Source of the DNA: CAWJMD01 sp963700925
GTDB taxonomy: Bacteria > Actinomycetota > Actinomycetes > Actinomycetales > CAWJMD01
Direction of reading: 5' to 3'
NCBI GenBank assembly: GCA_963700925.1
Contig: OY969553.1
Span: forward strand, 1,426,001 to 1,490,000
DNA length: 64,000 bases
Shown: positions 36,385 through 46,152 of the stretch, piece after piece
Numbering within the stretch: the first letter of the stretch is position 1
Layout of the letters: the number at the start of each line of letters is the position of its first letter
Program-made: the position numbers and the translations under genes
Notes under the pieces: generated by a model
The model's input: only the letters and a program-made list of their open reading frames with translations
Database searches by the model: none
Told to the model about the DNA's origin: nothing

Positions 36385-38327
36385 GGCAGCGCGGCCTCCA
36401 CCCTGGTGCCCCCACCGGGTGGGCTCGCGACCTGCAGCGAGCCGCCGAGCGCGGCGACGCGGTCGGCCAGCCCTGACCGCACGCCCAGTTGCGCGCCGCC
36501 GCACCCGTCGTCGGAAACGCTGACCAGCAGATTCCCGTCCCGGCGGATGACTTCAAGCACGATCCGAGTCGCTTCGGCGTGCTTGACCGCGTTGGTGATC
36601 GCCTCGCTCGCGACGTAGTACGCGGTGGTGGCGACGGCGTCGGGGAGCGGGCTGTCGTCGATCTCCATGTCGACGGTCATCGGCAGGCTGCGGACCAGGT
36701 TCGACAGCGCCGCGGGCAGCCCGTCGTCGAGGCTGCTCGGCCGGAGGCCGTGGGCGATCTGGCGCAGCTCGGCGACCGCGGTGCCGAGCTCGGCGACGCT
36801 CTGGTCGAACAGGCCGTCGACGTCGACCGTGCCGTCGCCGAGGTGTCGCTGCGCCAGCCGAAGCTGCATGCCGAGTGAGACCAGCCGCTGCTGGGCTCCG
36901 TCATGGAGGTCCCGCTCGATCCGGCGTCTCTCCTCGTAGCCGATCTCGACCAGGCGGGTTCGACTCGACTGCGCCTCTCTCAGAGCGAGGGCCACCTCCG
37001 AGCGCAGGCGGACCACCTCGACCAGGGTGCTGCATCGACCGGCCACCTCGCGGAGCAGCTCTGCGGAAGCCGGCCCTGAGCCGGGGAGGACTACACCGGT
37101 CTGGTCGTCGTCGAGCACCACGGCAACGCCGTCGGCCGGCACCGGCTCCCCCTCTGCGTCGAGGTAGGTCTGAGAGCCGGGCACGCGAAAGCCCACCCGC
37201 AGCAAAGGGTCTCGCAGCCCCTCGCGCAGCACTTTCTGGAGTCCCTCTGGGCGGGCCCGGCCGCCGCTGACCTCGCGGTGCAGATCGTCGACGGCGGCGA
37301 GCGCCGCGCGCCGCAAGGGGTAGGTGCGCGCCTCGATCGCAATCCGTACAAGGCGCAGACCGGGAAGCAGCACCAACGCCGCTGCGGCGGTTCCGACCGC
37401 AACGCCGGCGCGTGAGTCGCGGCCGATCGCCAGGCCGGCGATCGAGGAGACGGCTGCGTAGACGGCGAGCAGCAGCGCGGTCAGCGTCCCCCAGGTCGCG
37501 GCGAGCGCGAGCGCCTTGTCGACGTCGTAGAGGTCGTGACGCAGCACGGCGATGCCGGCCGCGACCGGCGTGGCGACCAAGGAGGCGATCCCGACGGCCG
37601 CGCTGATCCAGAAGGCCTCGCCCCAGATCAGGATCTCGAGCAGGCACAGGAAGGGGTAGAGCGGCATTCCGATGCCGGCCAACGCCAGCCACTTGATCTG
37701 CTGACGCTCGGTCGCGCTGGAGTGCCGGTAGCGGAGCACGATCGAGACCGTGCAGGCCAGGAACAGCGCGAGCATGGGGAAGAACGCCAGGCCGCCGATC
37801 TCCAACCACGCAGGCGGCGGACCGAACGGGCGGTCGAGCTCCTCCAGCGGCGGACGGAACGGCGTGGCCTCGAAGGCGCCGTACGCCTGGACCAGCCCGG
37901 CGCTGATTACCAGGGTCGGTGGCACCCATCGCCACCGCCGCGACGGCAGGCGACCGTCCGGGAAGATGAGGAGCAGCAGCCCGAAGGTGGCCAGCACCCA
38001 CCAGGCGTTCTCGGCCGTGGCCGCCACGAGCCAGGCCCAGTCCTCGGACCGACCTACCGCCGCCAGCCACTGGAGCCAGACCTCCTTGGTGGCCACGTGC
38101 GCGACAGCCAGCGACAGCAGCCCCAGCATCAGGCCAACGGCTGCCCCTTCGGACCGTCTGGCGACGAGGACGGACAGGCCGCTCGACAGTGGCACCACGA
38201 GGGCGGCGAGAGCCAGGGCGACCCACGACGCCGTGGTCGGGGCCAGCGCGAGGAGGACACACAACGCGACCAGGTGCAGGGCGGCCAGCAGCGCGACCCC
38301 CAGGGTCGTGCGGCGCGCCCGCGGCAT
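36372..38327 (-). CDS. Sensor histidine kinase, NarL-partner type with multi-span N-terminus
   Basis: A 651-residue kinase with about nine hydrophobic segments in residues 1-330, a coiled linker, a HisKA_3 dimerisation domain (RRRIERDLHDGAQQRLVSLGMQ, phospho-His in LHDGAQ) and an HATPase domain (YYVASEAITNAVKHAEA, SVSDDGCGG, GLADRVAALGG). It senses an unknown, probably membrane or extracellular, signal. Start chosen at MPRARRTTLG. A TACAGT hexamer lies 6 bases upstream, indicating a leaderless message. It is divergent to the membrane protein gene at 38437. Confidence 0.92.
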   Translation of the reverse strand: MPRARRTTLGVALLAALHLVALCVLLALAPTTASWVALALAALVVPLSSGLSVLVARRSEGAAVGLMLGLLSLAVAHVATKEVWLQWLAAVGRSEDWAWLVAATAENAWWVLATFGLLLLIFPDGRLPSRRWRWVPPTLVISAGLVQAYGAFEATPFRPPLEELDRPFGPPPAWLEIGGLAFFPMLALFLACTVSIVLRYRHSSATERQQIKWLALAGIGMPLYPFLCLLEILIWGEAFWISAAVGIASLVATPVAAGIAVLRHDLYDVDKALALAATWGTLTALLLAVYAAVSSIAGLAIGRDSRAGVAVGTAAAALVLLPGLRLVRIAIEARTYPLRRAALAAVDDLHREVSGGRARPEGLQKVLREGLRDPLLRVGFRVPGSQTYLDAEGEPVPADGVAVVLDDDQTGVVLPGSGPASAELLREVAGRCSTLVEVVRLRSEVALALREAQSSRTRLVEIGYEERRRIERDLHDGAQQRLVSLGMQLRLAQRHLGDGTVDVDGLFDQSVAELGTAVAELRQIAHGLRPSSLDDGLPAALSNLVRSLPMTVDMEIDDSPLPDAVATTAYYVASEAITNAVKHAEATRIVLEVIRRDGNLLVSVSDDGCGGAQLGVRSGLADRVAALGGSLQVASPPGGGTRVEAALPCAS

Positions 38328-38339
38328 AGAAGCACTGTA
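38328..38339 (-). promoter_or_regulatory. Leaderless promoter of the sensor kinase
   Basis: On the minus strand TACAGT (38339-38334) plus six bases precedes the ATG at 38327; there is no ribosome-binding sequence. Confidence 0.5.
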
Positions 38340-38424
38340 GGGACAGCGCGATCCCGCGCGGCTCCGTACCAGCACGGGGTGCGATCTGGGCGTTGGCCAC
38401 GATCCGCCGGAGGGTCGGCGTTCC

Positions 38425-38436
38425 TAGCGTGAACCT
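38425..38436 (+). promoter_or_regulatory. Leaderless promoter of the 229-residue membrane protein
   Basis: TAGCGT (38425-38430) plus six bases precedes the ATG at 38437; there is no ribosome-binding sequence. The region between the two divergent start codons is 109 bp. Confidence 0.5.
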
Positions 38437-39126
38437 ATGACTATCACCTCGAACTCAGCCCACTCCGACACCCTCCCCGACAGCGTTTCCGCCACCCGCA
38501 TCCGGGTCGTCGCCGGTGCTTTAGGCGCTGCAGCAGCGACCGTCGCTGGACTACTCGTCACCACGCCTTGGGGCGACCGCTACGACAGCGGCGCCGACGA
38601 GGTGATCGCCTACGACAGCCTGCGCGCCGTGGCAGACGGCGCCTGGATCGGAATGCTCGCGGACGGCCTTGCCTTCGCCGTCCTCGGCATCTCCCTGGGT
38701 CTCGTCGTCTGTCACCTCGCGCGCGGTCGCGGTCGCTTCGCCGCCCTCCTGGGCGCGTTGTTGGCCACCGTCGGCGGCATCCTGTTCGCGATGGGCGGCC
38801 TGTCGTTCGCGACGTTGACCTGGTTCGCTTCCAAGGTCGGTGAGGACGTCGGCCGCCCGCTGGTCGACTACGCCAACGACAACCCCGGCCACCTGCTGGG
38901 TGCGACGATGGCCGGCTTCCTCCTGTTCACCGTGGCCCAGCTGACGCTCGCGACCGCGCTCTTCCGGGCCAGGGCGCTCCCCGTCGCCGCTGTGGCGGCC
39001 TACGTGCTGCTCGTCCTGGCCCAGTTCGCCCCGCTGCCCGGGCGCGCGCTCGACTTCCTGCAGATTGCGATGATGGCGTTGCTCGTCGCGTTGGCGGTCA
39101 CGGTCCTACGACGACCGATCGCCTGA
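38437..39126 (+). CDS. Multi-span membrane protein divergent from a two-component system
   Basis: A 229-residue protein with about six hydrophobic segments, including VVAGALGAAAATVAGLLV near residue 25, a pair around residues 75-135 and three in the C-terminal half. No catalytic motif is visible and no family was recognised. It faces the sensor kinase gene, and both have leaderless promoters. It is the obvious candidate target of the response regulator. A similar arrangement recurs at 58.5-61.2 kb. Confidence 0.75.
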   Translation: MTITSNSAHSDTLPDSVSATRIRVVAGALGAAAATVAGLLVTTPWGDRYDSGADEVIAYDSLRAVADGAWIGMLADGLAFAVLGISLGLVVCHLARGRGRFAALLGALLATVGGILFAMGGLSFATLTWFASKVGEDVGRPLVDYANDNPGHLLGATMAGFLLFTVAQLTLATALFRARALPVAAVAAYVLLVLAQFAPLPGRALDFLQIAMMALLVALAVTVLRRPIA

Positions 39127-39285
39127 AGTCATCAGCACCGGACGCGGCCGTCCATCGGCGCACGAGCGCTTCGCTGTCGGGGCCTTTCCGTTCAGAGCGG
39201 AACGCATCTGGGTTGCCACCGGGACGCCGTGATGCCCGCCGGAGACACCCTCGCTGTCAAGCATCAACCGAGACCACACAGAGCG

Positions 39286-39482
39286 TTGAGCCGGCACCGG
39301 GACTCGAACCCGGACCGCCTGTTTACAAGTCGGGTGGGCTCCTGTCCGGCCAGAAGCGTGTGATGCCCAATGGTGCGTCGACCTGCGGTTTCGTCCATCC
39401 CGTTCGTACCTGGTCATCCGGCTGGTACCGGGCAGTGAGGTGCAGTCCGTCCGTTGCGTTTCCTAGCGCGATGCCAGCGCGC
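39286..39482 (-). repeat. tRNA-Thr 3'-half repeat with conserved arm, copy A (distal att-like site)
   Basis: Positions 39286-39329 repeat the 3' half of the tRNA-Thr gene at 62068-62140, from three bases past its 3' end to the anticodon loop, with one base missing. A 23-bp motif that begins TTCCTAGCGCGATGCC lies at 39460-39482, 174 bp from the start of the core. The same core-plus-arm module occurs at 49278 and 58014. The lower-coordinate flank lacks the AGGTCA shared by the other copies, as expected if this is the junction with the original chromosome. Confidence 0.7.
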
Positions 39483-39730
39483 GAGCGCGTCGACCTGGCT
39501 GCGGAACCGCATCATGTGCGCCGTCCGCTCGTGGGGATCGGGATCCACCACGTCCGCCTGTGCTCGTGCTCGCGTTCCTGCCGAACCCGGGCCCGGGCTT
39601 CCAGGTTGAGGGGACCGAGGACTTGCTCGAATGCGAGGAGGATCGATCCGCGACGCAGCCACAGTGAGGTTTCTGTGCGAGCGTCCACGAAGAGCAGCTC
39701 GGTGAGGTGCGGAACCGCTCTGAAGCCAAC
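39462..39730 (-). pseudogene. Decayed gene fragment next to att-like copy A
   Basis: On the minus strand a coding-like stretch contains LTELLFVDARTETSLWLRRG and LAFEQVLGPLNLEARARVRQ, then shifts frame into VDPDPHERTAHMMRFRSQVD. It ends in the conserved arm at RWHRAR. The stretches in two frames look like a single broken gene. I do not recognise the family. Between 39127 and 39285 nothing was seen. Confidence 0.35.
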
Positions 39731-39918
39731 TCCGCGCCCGAAGCCGCGAGCAGATTTGCGCCTCGGCGAGATTGACGATGACCTTGGTCACGGTCACGCC
39801 GACGGCGATCTGCTGGACCAGCGGAGGGCGATCGTGGTACCACGCATGATTGCTACGCATGGATCACTTGCACTCAAGGTACTGGACGCATGGATCGGAT
39901 CTGCGGAGACTGGATCAT

Positions 39919-40143
39919 ATGAAGATCACCCACACCGCATCTCTTCCCCAGACCTGGGCAGGCGCCACGCACGAGCTTCGTGCCCGGCGCGCAGCTCACG
40001 CCGCCCGCAAGAAGCTCGAGTTGGAGCTGGCTGGTTACTCCACACCCGCAGAGCGGATGGACTTGGACGCCATGCTCGCCCGGTACGAGCCCGCAGAGGT
40101 CGCCGATATCCACCGCATCATCGACCGGCACCGCGTCGCGTAA
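39919..40143 (+). CDS. Small hypothetical protein, 74 residues
   Basis: Begins MKITHTASLPQTWAGATHEL, is Arg/Ala-rich and ends HRIIDRHRVA. It looks helical and soluble, with a pattern like small DNA-associated or antitoxin-like proteins, but no family is recognised. GGAGA lies about 9 bases before the ATG. It is the first intact gene inside element I, between att-like copy A and a LysR gene. Confidence 0.55.
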   Translation: MKITHTASLPQTWAGATHELRARRAAHAARKKLELELAGYSTPAERMDLDAMLARYEPAEVADIHRIIDRHRVA

Positions 40144-40185
40144 GCCGCAGCAGGGTTTGGAGATTGACAACTGGGAGAAACCCGT

Positions 40186-40232
40186 ATTCATACATCGAGT
40201 GAATAGTAGGGCGTAGACCCATGTGCTAGCGT
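40186..40232 (+). promoter_or_regulatory. LysR upstream region: inverted repeat and -10 hexamer
   Basis: The inverted repeat ATTCA-N9-TGAAT occupies 40186-40204, an AT-rich patch that fits a LysR-type box. TAGCGT (40227-40232) resembles a -10 element. Its distance fits a leaderless start at the GTG of 40240 better than the ATG at 40234. Confidence 0.4.
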
Positions 40233-40233
40233 T

Positions 40234-41142
40234 ATGCATGTGGAGACGGACGTCCTGAGGTGGTTTCAACAGGTGGCCGATGGCGTGACCCTCACCGAGG
40301 TCGCCGATCTGTACATGATCAGTCAGCCGGGCGTCTCACGGGCGCTGGCGCGGCTCGAACAAGAAGTAGGGGCACCTCTGCTGCACAAGAGCGGCCGCGT
40401 GCTCCGTCCGACCCACGCCGGAAGCGCCTTCAAACGCCACGTCGACTCGTTCATGCATGGGCTGGACGACGGCCTAGCAGCCGTTAGTCAGTTGGTCGCA
40501 CCGGAGACGGGGACGGTCACTGTGGCCTTCCAGCCCTCACTGGGGACCTGGCTGGTACCCGACATGATCGGACGCTTCCGGAGCCAGTACCCGCAGGTCC
40601 AGTTCCGCCTCGAGCAGTCCGACGACGCTCTGGGGTCGTCCCTGGTCGCCGGAGGGAGCGTCGACCTCGAGTTCACCGCCCGGCGTCCACGCAACCCCGC
40701 CGTGCACTTCGAGCGCCTGTTCGCACAGCCGCTGGAACTGGCTGTCCCAGGTGACCACCGCCTTGCCGGGCGAGCCAGCATCTCTCTCAGTGAGTTGGGC
40801 GACGAGAGCTTCGTGATGCTCCACCCTTCCTGGGAGCTGCGAATCCTCTGTGACGAGCTGTGCGCCGCCGCCGGCTTCACCCCTCGAGTGGTGTTCGAGG
40901 CCGACGACCTGTCCGTCGTCCGTGGTTTCGTCGCTGCTGGACTAGGAATCGCCGTCGTTCCCACCACAGAAGCCGACAGACGGGCCCGTGGCCTCCCCGG
41001 TCAACGAGTCGTGCGGCTCACCGACAGGGGCGCATATCGCGACGTGGGGGTGGCATGGTCACAGAACCGCCGGCTGCTCCCGTCCGCTGAGCTGTTCCGC
41101 CAGGCCGTCTTGCAATTCATTGGTCAGCCTCCGAGGCGTTGA
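40234..41142 (+). CDS. LysR family transcriptional regulator
   Basis: This 302-residue protein has an N-terminal helix-turn-helix in residues 1-60 (FQQVADGVTLTEVADLYMIS then QPGVSRALARLEQEVG) and a LysR substrate-binding domain (GTVTVAFQPSLGTWLVPDMI, GLGIAVVPTTEAD). It resembles the short-HTH LysR group whose members control export or catabolic genes. The start could be the ATG at 40234 or the GTG two codons later. No divergent structural gene is adjacent except the 74-residue ORF. Between 41143 and the frcA stop nothing convincing was found. Confidence 0.88.
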   Translation: MHVETDVLRWFQQVADGVTLTEVADLYMISQPGVSRALARLEQEVGAPLLHKSGRVLRPTHAGSAFKRHVDSFMHGLDDGLAAVSQLVAPETGTVTVAFQPSLGTWLVPDMIGRFRSQYPQVQFRLEQSDDALGSSLVAGGSVDLEFTARRPRNPAVHFERLFAQPLELAVPGDHRLAGRASISLSELGDESFVMLHPSWELRILCDELCAAAGFTPRVVFEADDLSVVRGFVAAGLGIAVVPTTEADRRARGLPGQRVVRLTDRGAYRDVGVAWSQNRRLLPSAELFRQAVLQFIGQPPRR

Positions 41143-41381
41143 CGAACCACCGCGCGCGACTCCATCGCCGCGACCCGTTTCGCCGCGTCCAGGTCAACCC
41201 ACGTGTGCAGCCTAGGAAGCCAACGGTGGACCGAATGCTAGGCCCCGCCCCTTCCTGGGTCGCGGCGGTGCTCTCTGGTCGCACGGGCAGGTCGCCTGGC
41301 CGAGGCGTTGATGTCAGCGCCGTCTCGACCCAGTGACGTGCGTTCGCGCACTGGGCCAAGACGCGCTGCCTACGCCCCCGC

Positions 41382-42199
<818 letters not shown>

Positions 42200-42203
<4 letters not shown>

Positions 42204-43273
42204 ACCTTCACCTTCCGGATCCACTGGTCGATGGAGACGGCCACCAGGACGAGGAGACCGATGGCGAAGCCCTGCCAGACGACGTCGACACCCGCAAGTT
42301 GCAGGCCGTTACGGAACACCCCGACGATGAGCGCGCCGATGAGGGTGCCGACCACTGCGCCACGACCGCCGAAAAGGCTCGTGCCGCCGAGCACGACGGC
42401 AGTGATCGAGTCGAGGTTGTATTCCGTGCCGACGTTGGGACTCGCGGAGGCCAACCGGCCCATGAGGATCCAGGCGCCGATGGCGTAAAGAGCACCGGCC
42501 ACCGTGTAGACCGACAGCAACACCCGGTCGGTGCGGATGCCCGCTAGCCGCGCCGCTTCGAGGTCGTCGCCTGTGGCGTAGACGTGCTTTCCCCAGGCGG
42601 TCCGGCCCAGCGAGTAGTAGAAGACCGCAAAGAGCAGCAGCATGATGATGGAGCCGTAGGTCAGGTTGAATCCGCCGAAGGAGATGTCCGACTCGCCGGT
42701 CCACGTCATGATTGCGGGCATGTCCGAGCCGCGCACTGTCTCACTCTTGGAAACGACCGCGTTCAGAGACAAGAAGATGCTCAGGGTGCCGAGGGTGACG
42801 ATGAACGGTGGCAGCCTCAGGCGGGTGACCAGCAGGCCGTTGGCGAGACCCATCAAGGTGCCCAGGACGAATCCGACGATCAGCGCCAGTGGACCAGGTA
42901 TTCCCGCGTCGGTCGCGAACGTGGCCATCAGGATCGAGGAGAAGACGGTGATCGCACCGACGGACAGGTCGATGCCAGCCGTCAGGATGATGATCGTCTG
43001 GCCAAGTGCCAGCACCGCGATCACCGTAACCTGCTGAAGTACGAGGCTCAGGTTGGCCGCGGAGACGAACCTTTCGTTGAAGACGGCGAACGCCACGATC
43101 GCGAGGATCAGCACGGCCAGCGGGCCGAGCGTCGGCTGGCTGTGCAGGACATGCTGCACCTTCAAGCCCAGGGATTCGGACTTGCGCTCGTCGAAGCCGG
43201 AACTGGGTAACGGGGGCGGCTGCATCGCGGTGGCGGGACCACCGGAAGCAGTTGGGGGGTTCTCGTCGGTCAT
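42200..43273 (-). CDS. frcC: Fructose-type (CUT2) ABC transporter permease
   Basis: A 357-residue BPD_transp_2 family permease with eight to ten hydrophobic segments. Conserved parts include LALGQTIIILTAGIDLSVGA near residue 93, LRLPPFIVTLGTLSIFLSLN and LGGTSLFGGRGAVVGTLIGA in the C-terminal third. This is the usual layout of ribose/fructose-type permeases. It is the middle gene of frcB-frcC-frcA. Cargo is judged from the FrcA-like ATPase, the linked sugar-kinase-like gene and the transaldolase remnant. Confidence 0.88.
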
Positions 43274-43395
43274 GCCTCTACTCCTCTGTGCGTCGAGAGT
43301 GGCTGCTGCTGATGCCGTGCGAGGGGCGGCTCGGGGTGGCGCGAACGCTGCCCCGAGCCGCGTTCCTCCGGCGGACCGGCTGGCGGTTGGGTGGT

Positions 43396-44454
43396 TCAGC
43401 CCCAGCAGTTTTCGAGTCCGTAGGCCGAGTCCTTCGACTCGACGCCGTCCTGCGGGTCGTCGGTGATCAGCTCGACGCCCGTGTCGACGCTCGCCTCCGG
43501 CTTCGTGCCGTCGGCGGCGAACGCACCGAGCGCTTCTACGCCCAGCGACGCCATCTTCAGCGGGAACTGCATGGACGTGGCGCCGATCGCGCCCGCCTCG
43601 ACGTCGGTCACACCTGGGCAGCCGCCGTCCACCGAGACGATGGTGACCTCCTTCTCCTTGCCGGCCGCCTTCAGCGCCTCGTAGGCCCCGGCCGCAGCAG
43701 GCTCGTTGATCGTGTAGACGAGGTTGATGCCGTCATCCTGTGACAGGAGGTTCTCCATGGCCGTCCGGCCACCCTCCTCGGCGCCGTCGGTGAAGGCGTG
43801 CCCGACGATTCGCGGGTCGTCCTCATCACCGATCTGGGTCTCGTCACCGACGTCGATGCCGAAGCCCTCGAGGAAGCCTTGATCGCGCTGCACGTCCACC
43901 GACACCTGATTCGCGTTCAGGTCGAGCAGCGCGATCTTCGCTTCGGTGCCCTCTGCCTCGAACTTGGCCTTTGCCCACTCCCCGATGAGAAGGCCCGCCT
44001 GGTAGTTGTCCGTGGCGAAGGTGGCGTCGACCGCGTCTTCCGGGTCGGTCGGCGTGTCCAGGGCGATCACGAGCATTCCCGCCTCGCGGGCCGCGTCTAT
44101 CGAGGGAACGATCGCCGCCGAGTCAGACGGCGTGATCAGGAAGCCCTTGGCGCCGGCTGAAATGAGGCTCTCGATGGCCTGCACCTGAGCCTCGTTGTCA
44201 CCGTCCTGCTTGCCCGCAAAGGACTGCAGGGTGAGGCCCTCGGCCTCAGCGGCCGCCTCGGCACCCTCCTTCATCTTGACGAAGAACGGGTTCGTGTCGG
44301 TCTTCGTAATCAAACCGATGACCGCACCATCGCCGCCATCGCCGCCTCCGGTGGTCCCACCGTCGTCACCGCCGCAGGCCGTGAGACTGAGCGCAACCAA
44401 CAGGCCGGCCGCGGCGAGTGCGCGGGACCGTCGTGACCTGGAGGGAAGAGACAT
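43396..44454 (-). CDS. frcB: Sugar ABC transporter substrate-binding lipoprotein
   Basis: A 352-residue periplasmic-binding-protein type 1 (ribose-binding-like) lipoprotein. The signal peptide ends at lipobox ALSLTAC with Cys27 lipidated, then a Gly/Asp-rich linker and the sugar-binding domain (IGLITKTDTNPFFVKMKEGA, ALDTPTDPEDAVDATFATDN, YTINEPAAAGAYEAL). Start chosen at MSLPSRSRRSR, with GAGAGG about 8 bases upstream; the open frame upstream belongs to decayed DNA. It is the first gene of the importer operon. Confidence 0.9.
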   Translation of the reverse strand: MSLPSRSRRSRALAAAGLLVALSLTACGGDDGGTTGGGDGGDGAVIGLITKTDTNPFFVKMKEGAEAAAEAEGLTLQSFAGKQDGDNEAQVQAIESLISAGAKGFLITPSDSAAIVPSIDAAREAGMLVIALDTPTDPEDAVDATFATDNYQAGLLIGEWAKAKFEAEGTEAKIALLDLNANQVSVDVQRDQGFLEGFGIDVGDETQIGDEDDPRIVGHAFTDGAEEGGRTAMENLLSQDDGINLVYTINEPAAAGAYEALKAAGKEKEVTIVSVDGGCPGVTDVEAGAIGATSMQFPLKMASLGVEALGAFAADGTKPEASVDTGVELITDDPQDGVESKDSAYGLENCWG

Positions 44455-44599
44455 TTGGAGATCCTCTCGATAGTTGTTGCCTTCGAAGCATTGAGCAATA
44501 CATTCGTGCTGTCGAGCGCAGGGTGCGGCATGGCCTGGGTCGGGCACATCACCGGCTCCCCGAGATCGCGATCAGGGTGCCGGTCGCCTCCTGGGCAGG

Positions 44600-44863
44600 A
44601 GCAGTTGCCATCCCGAGGACGTCAACGGGAGTCCCCAGCAGTCAGTTCAAGGGTGATGTCGTCGACTCCTGGATCGGTGGTCGAGTTCGGTGACCTGCTC
44701 GCGGACGGCCTCACCGTGGTTCAGTGCAGCCGCATAGGTGGTCGGGTTGGTCGTGACACCGTCGACATTGCGGTTCGACGAGTCGGCTGAGGCGTCCAGA
44801 GTGGAGGTGACCCCGGGACAGGTCGTCGAGCCAACTGCTGACTCCTGCGCTCCGATAGACCAT
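44600..44863 (-). pseudogene. Frameshifted transaldolase N-terminal fragment
   Basis: Minus-strand reading gives SAGVSSWLDDLSRGHLHSGR in one frame. It then moves to NVDGVTTNPTTYAAALNHGE with VREQVTELD in a second frame from about 44769, and VDDITLELTAGDSR in a third. In order these match the transaldolase N-terminus (VSIWLDDLSR, GVTTNPTIF, EQ..EL, VDDA). At least two frameshifts and loss of the rest of the gene mark it as dead. The interval up to the kinase stop at 45278 holds no recognisable gene. Confidence 0.7.
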
Positions 44864-45277
44864 CGGCGGGCAACCACGGGTGGGCTCAGCGCGGGTTCGG
44901 CGGGCGATGTCCTTTGCCTCGGCAGTGCGCGGGCGAGCAACCGGTGTTGACCGCCTTGACGTTTCAGCCGTCGTGCAGGCGCTGGAATGCCCGTGGCAGT
45001 CCGCCATCGGGTACTGGCCGAGCGCGACCGCTTGGAGGACCAGAGGACTGCGGCGCTGATGGCGAATGCCGGGTGGCTCATGTGCGTCTCCTTCGAGATC
45101 TGTGCTGACTTCCGATTGGGTCTGGCACGTGTTCCTTGCTCGACCGCTGCACTTGCTCGACAGCTGCAGTTGCTCGACTCGTGCCACCCGTCTCAGGCGC
45201 TGAGCCCCGGTTCCCATCTGCGCACGTCACCCGCCCGTCAGGCGCGTCCTCTCCCCAGCGGGCGGAGGGCTACGGCC

Positions 45278-45979
45278 TCACGGCAGCCCGATCCGGCGCG
45301 GTGGGGGTGTCCCGAGGACACTGCCGGGCACGCGGAGGTCCGCGCGCTCGTAGGTGCCGGTGACGACGTCCGCATTGCGCTGATCGGTTCCGTGGACCCA
45401 CTCGCGCGCTACGAGCTCCGACTTGCCGAACCGCCGATGGCGGGCGAGCAGACGACGGCGACGCTCCTCGTCGGCGAGGTCGATGTACCAGACCTCGTCG
45501 AGGCGCCCGCGAACATTGGTCCAGGCGCTGTCCTCTACGAGCAGGTAGTTGCCCTCGGTGATGACCAGACGTGCGCTCGGAGGGACCGGGATGCTGCCAG
45601 CGACGGGCTGCTCAAGGTCGCGTTCGAACGCCGGCGCGTAGACCACCTCGTCGCCGTCGTCGGCCAGGCGCTCGAGCAGGGCTGCGTATCCGGCGGCGTC
45701 GAAAGTGTCCGGCGCCCCTTTGCGCTGTAGGCGCCCTAGTCGGATCAGCTCGCAGTCGGCGAGGTGGTACCCGTCCATCGGGACCCGGACCACCCAGTCC
45801 CGTCCCATCCCTCCTGGAGGGCGGTCACGCAAGCGGTCGGCCAAGGCGTCGGCGAAGGTGCTCTTGCCGGCTCCGGGGGGACCCGCGATCCCGAGAATGG
45901 CGCGGCGTCCACCCGCAACAAGGCCGTCAACACGGCGGACGAGGTCATCGGGGGTCAGTTCGTTCGGGTTGTCCACCAT
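45278..45979 (-). CDS. Nucleoside/nucleotide kinase family protein, FrcK-like
   Basis: A 233-residue P-loop kinase of the phosphoribulokinase/uridine kinase group. Walker A is GPPGAGKST at residues 33-41, the substrate loop VPMDGYHLADCELIRLG follows the uridine-kinase-like pattern and ITEGNYLLVED is the Walker B-adjacent region. Homologues encoded beside fructose-type ABC importers are called FrcK and are thought to phosphorylate the imported sugar; that role is inferred here. It is divergent from the LacI gene, with twin operators in between. Confidence 0.85.
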   Translation of the reverse strand: MVDNPNELTPDDLVRRVDGLVAGGRRAILGIAGPPGAGKSTFADALADRLRDRPPGGMGRDWVVRVPMDGYHLADCELIRLGRLQRKGAPDTFDAAGYAALLERLADDGDEVVYAPAFERDLEQPVAGSIPVPPSARLVITEGNYLLVEDSAWTNVRGRLDEVWYIDLADEERRRRLLARHRRFGKSELVAREWVHGTDQRNADVVTGTYERADLRVPGSVLGTPPPRRIGLP

Positions 45980-46053
45980 CCCAACTCCTCGTCTTCGAAT
46001 GAGCCAAGCAGGCTGCTTCGCCGCACCTGAAAGTGGAGACTAGACGCAGGAAA

Positions 46054-46107
46054 GCGCATGCGCAAGGGCTTTCGCGAAACGAATGCGCATGCGCAAGGGC
46101 TTTCGCG
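46054..46107. promoter_or_regulatory. Twin 23-bp operator repeat of the LacI regulator
   Basis: Two perfect 23-bp direct repeats at 46054-46076 and 46085-46107, each starting GCGCATGCGCAAGGGC and ending TTTCGCG. GCGCATGCGC is a perfect palindrome within each. The repeat period is 31 bp, about three helical turns, so both lie on one face of DNA. The position between the divergent kinase and LacI genes points to LacI binding. Confidence 0.75.
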
Positions 46108-46152
46108 CCAAGGCATCCTGTACCTTGTGGCGTGCGACCCAGGGAGGTCCCG

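Noticed and set aside
39286..39329. Possible tRNA gene
   Set aside because: Only the 3' half of tRNA-Thr is present, with a deleted base. There is no D-arm or 5' acceptor strand, so it and the copies at 49278 and 58014 are att-like repeats, not tRNA genes.
41117..41359. 80-codon minus-strand frame between lysR and frcA
   Set aside because: No ribosome-binding site, no recognisable motif and partial overlap with the lysR 3' end. The 240-bp gap is left as non-coding.
44864..45277. Overlapping frames between the transaldolase remnant and the kinase gene
   Set aside because: Translations on both strands lack domains and show the composition of shadow frames. No gene could be supported.
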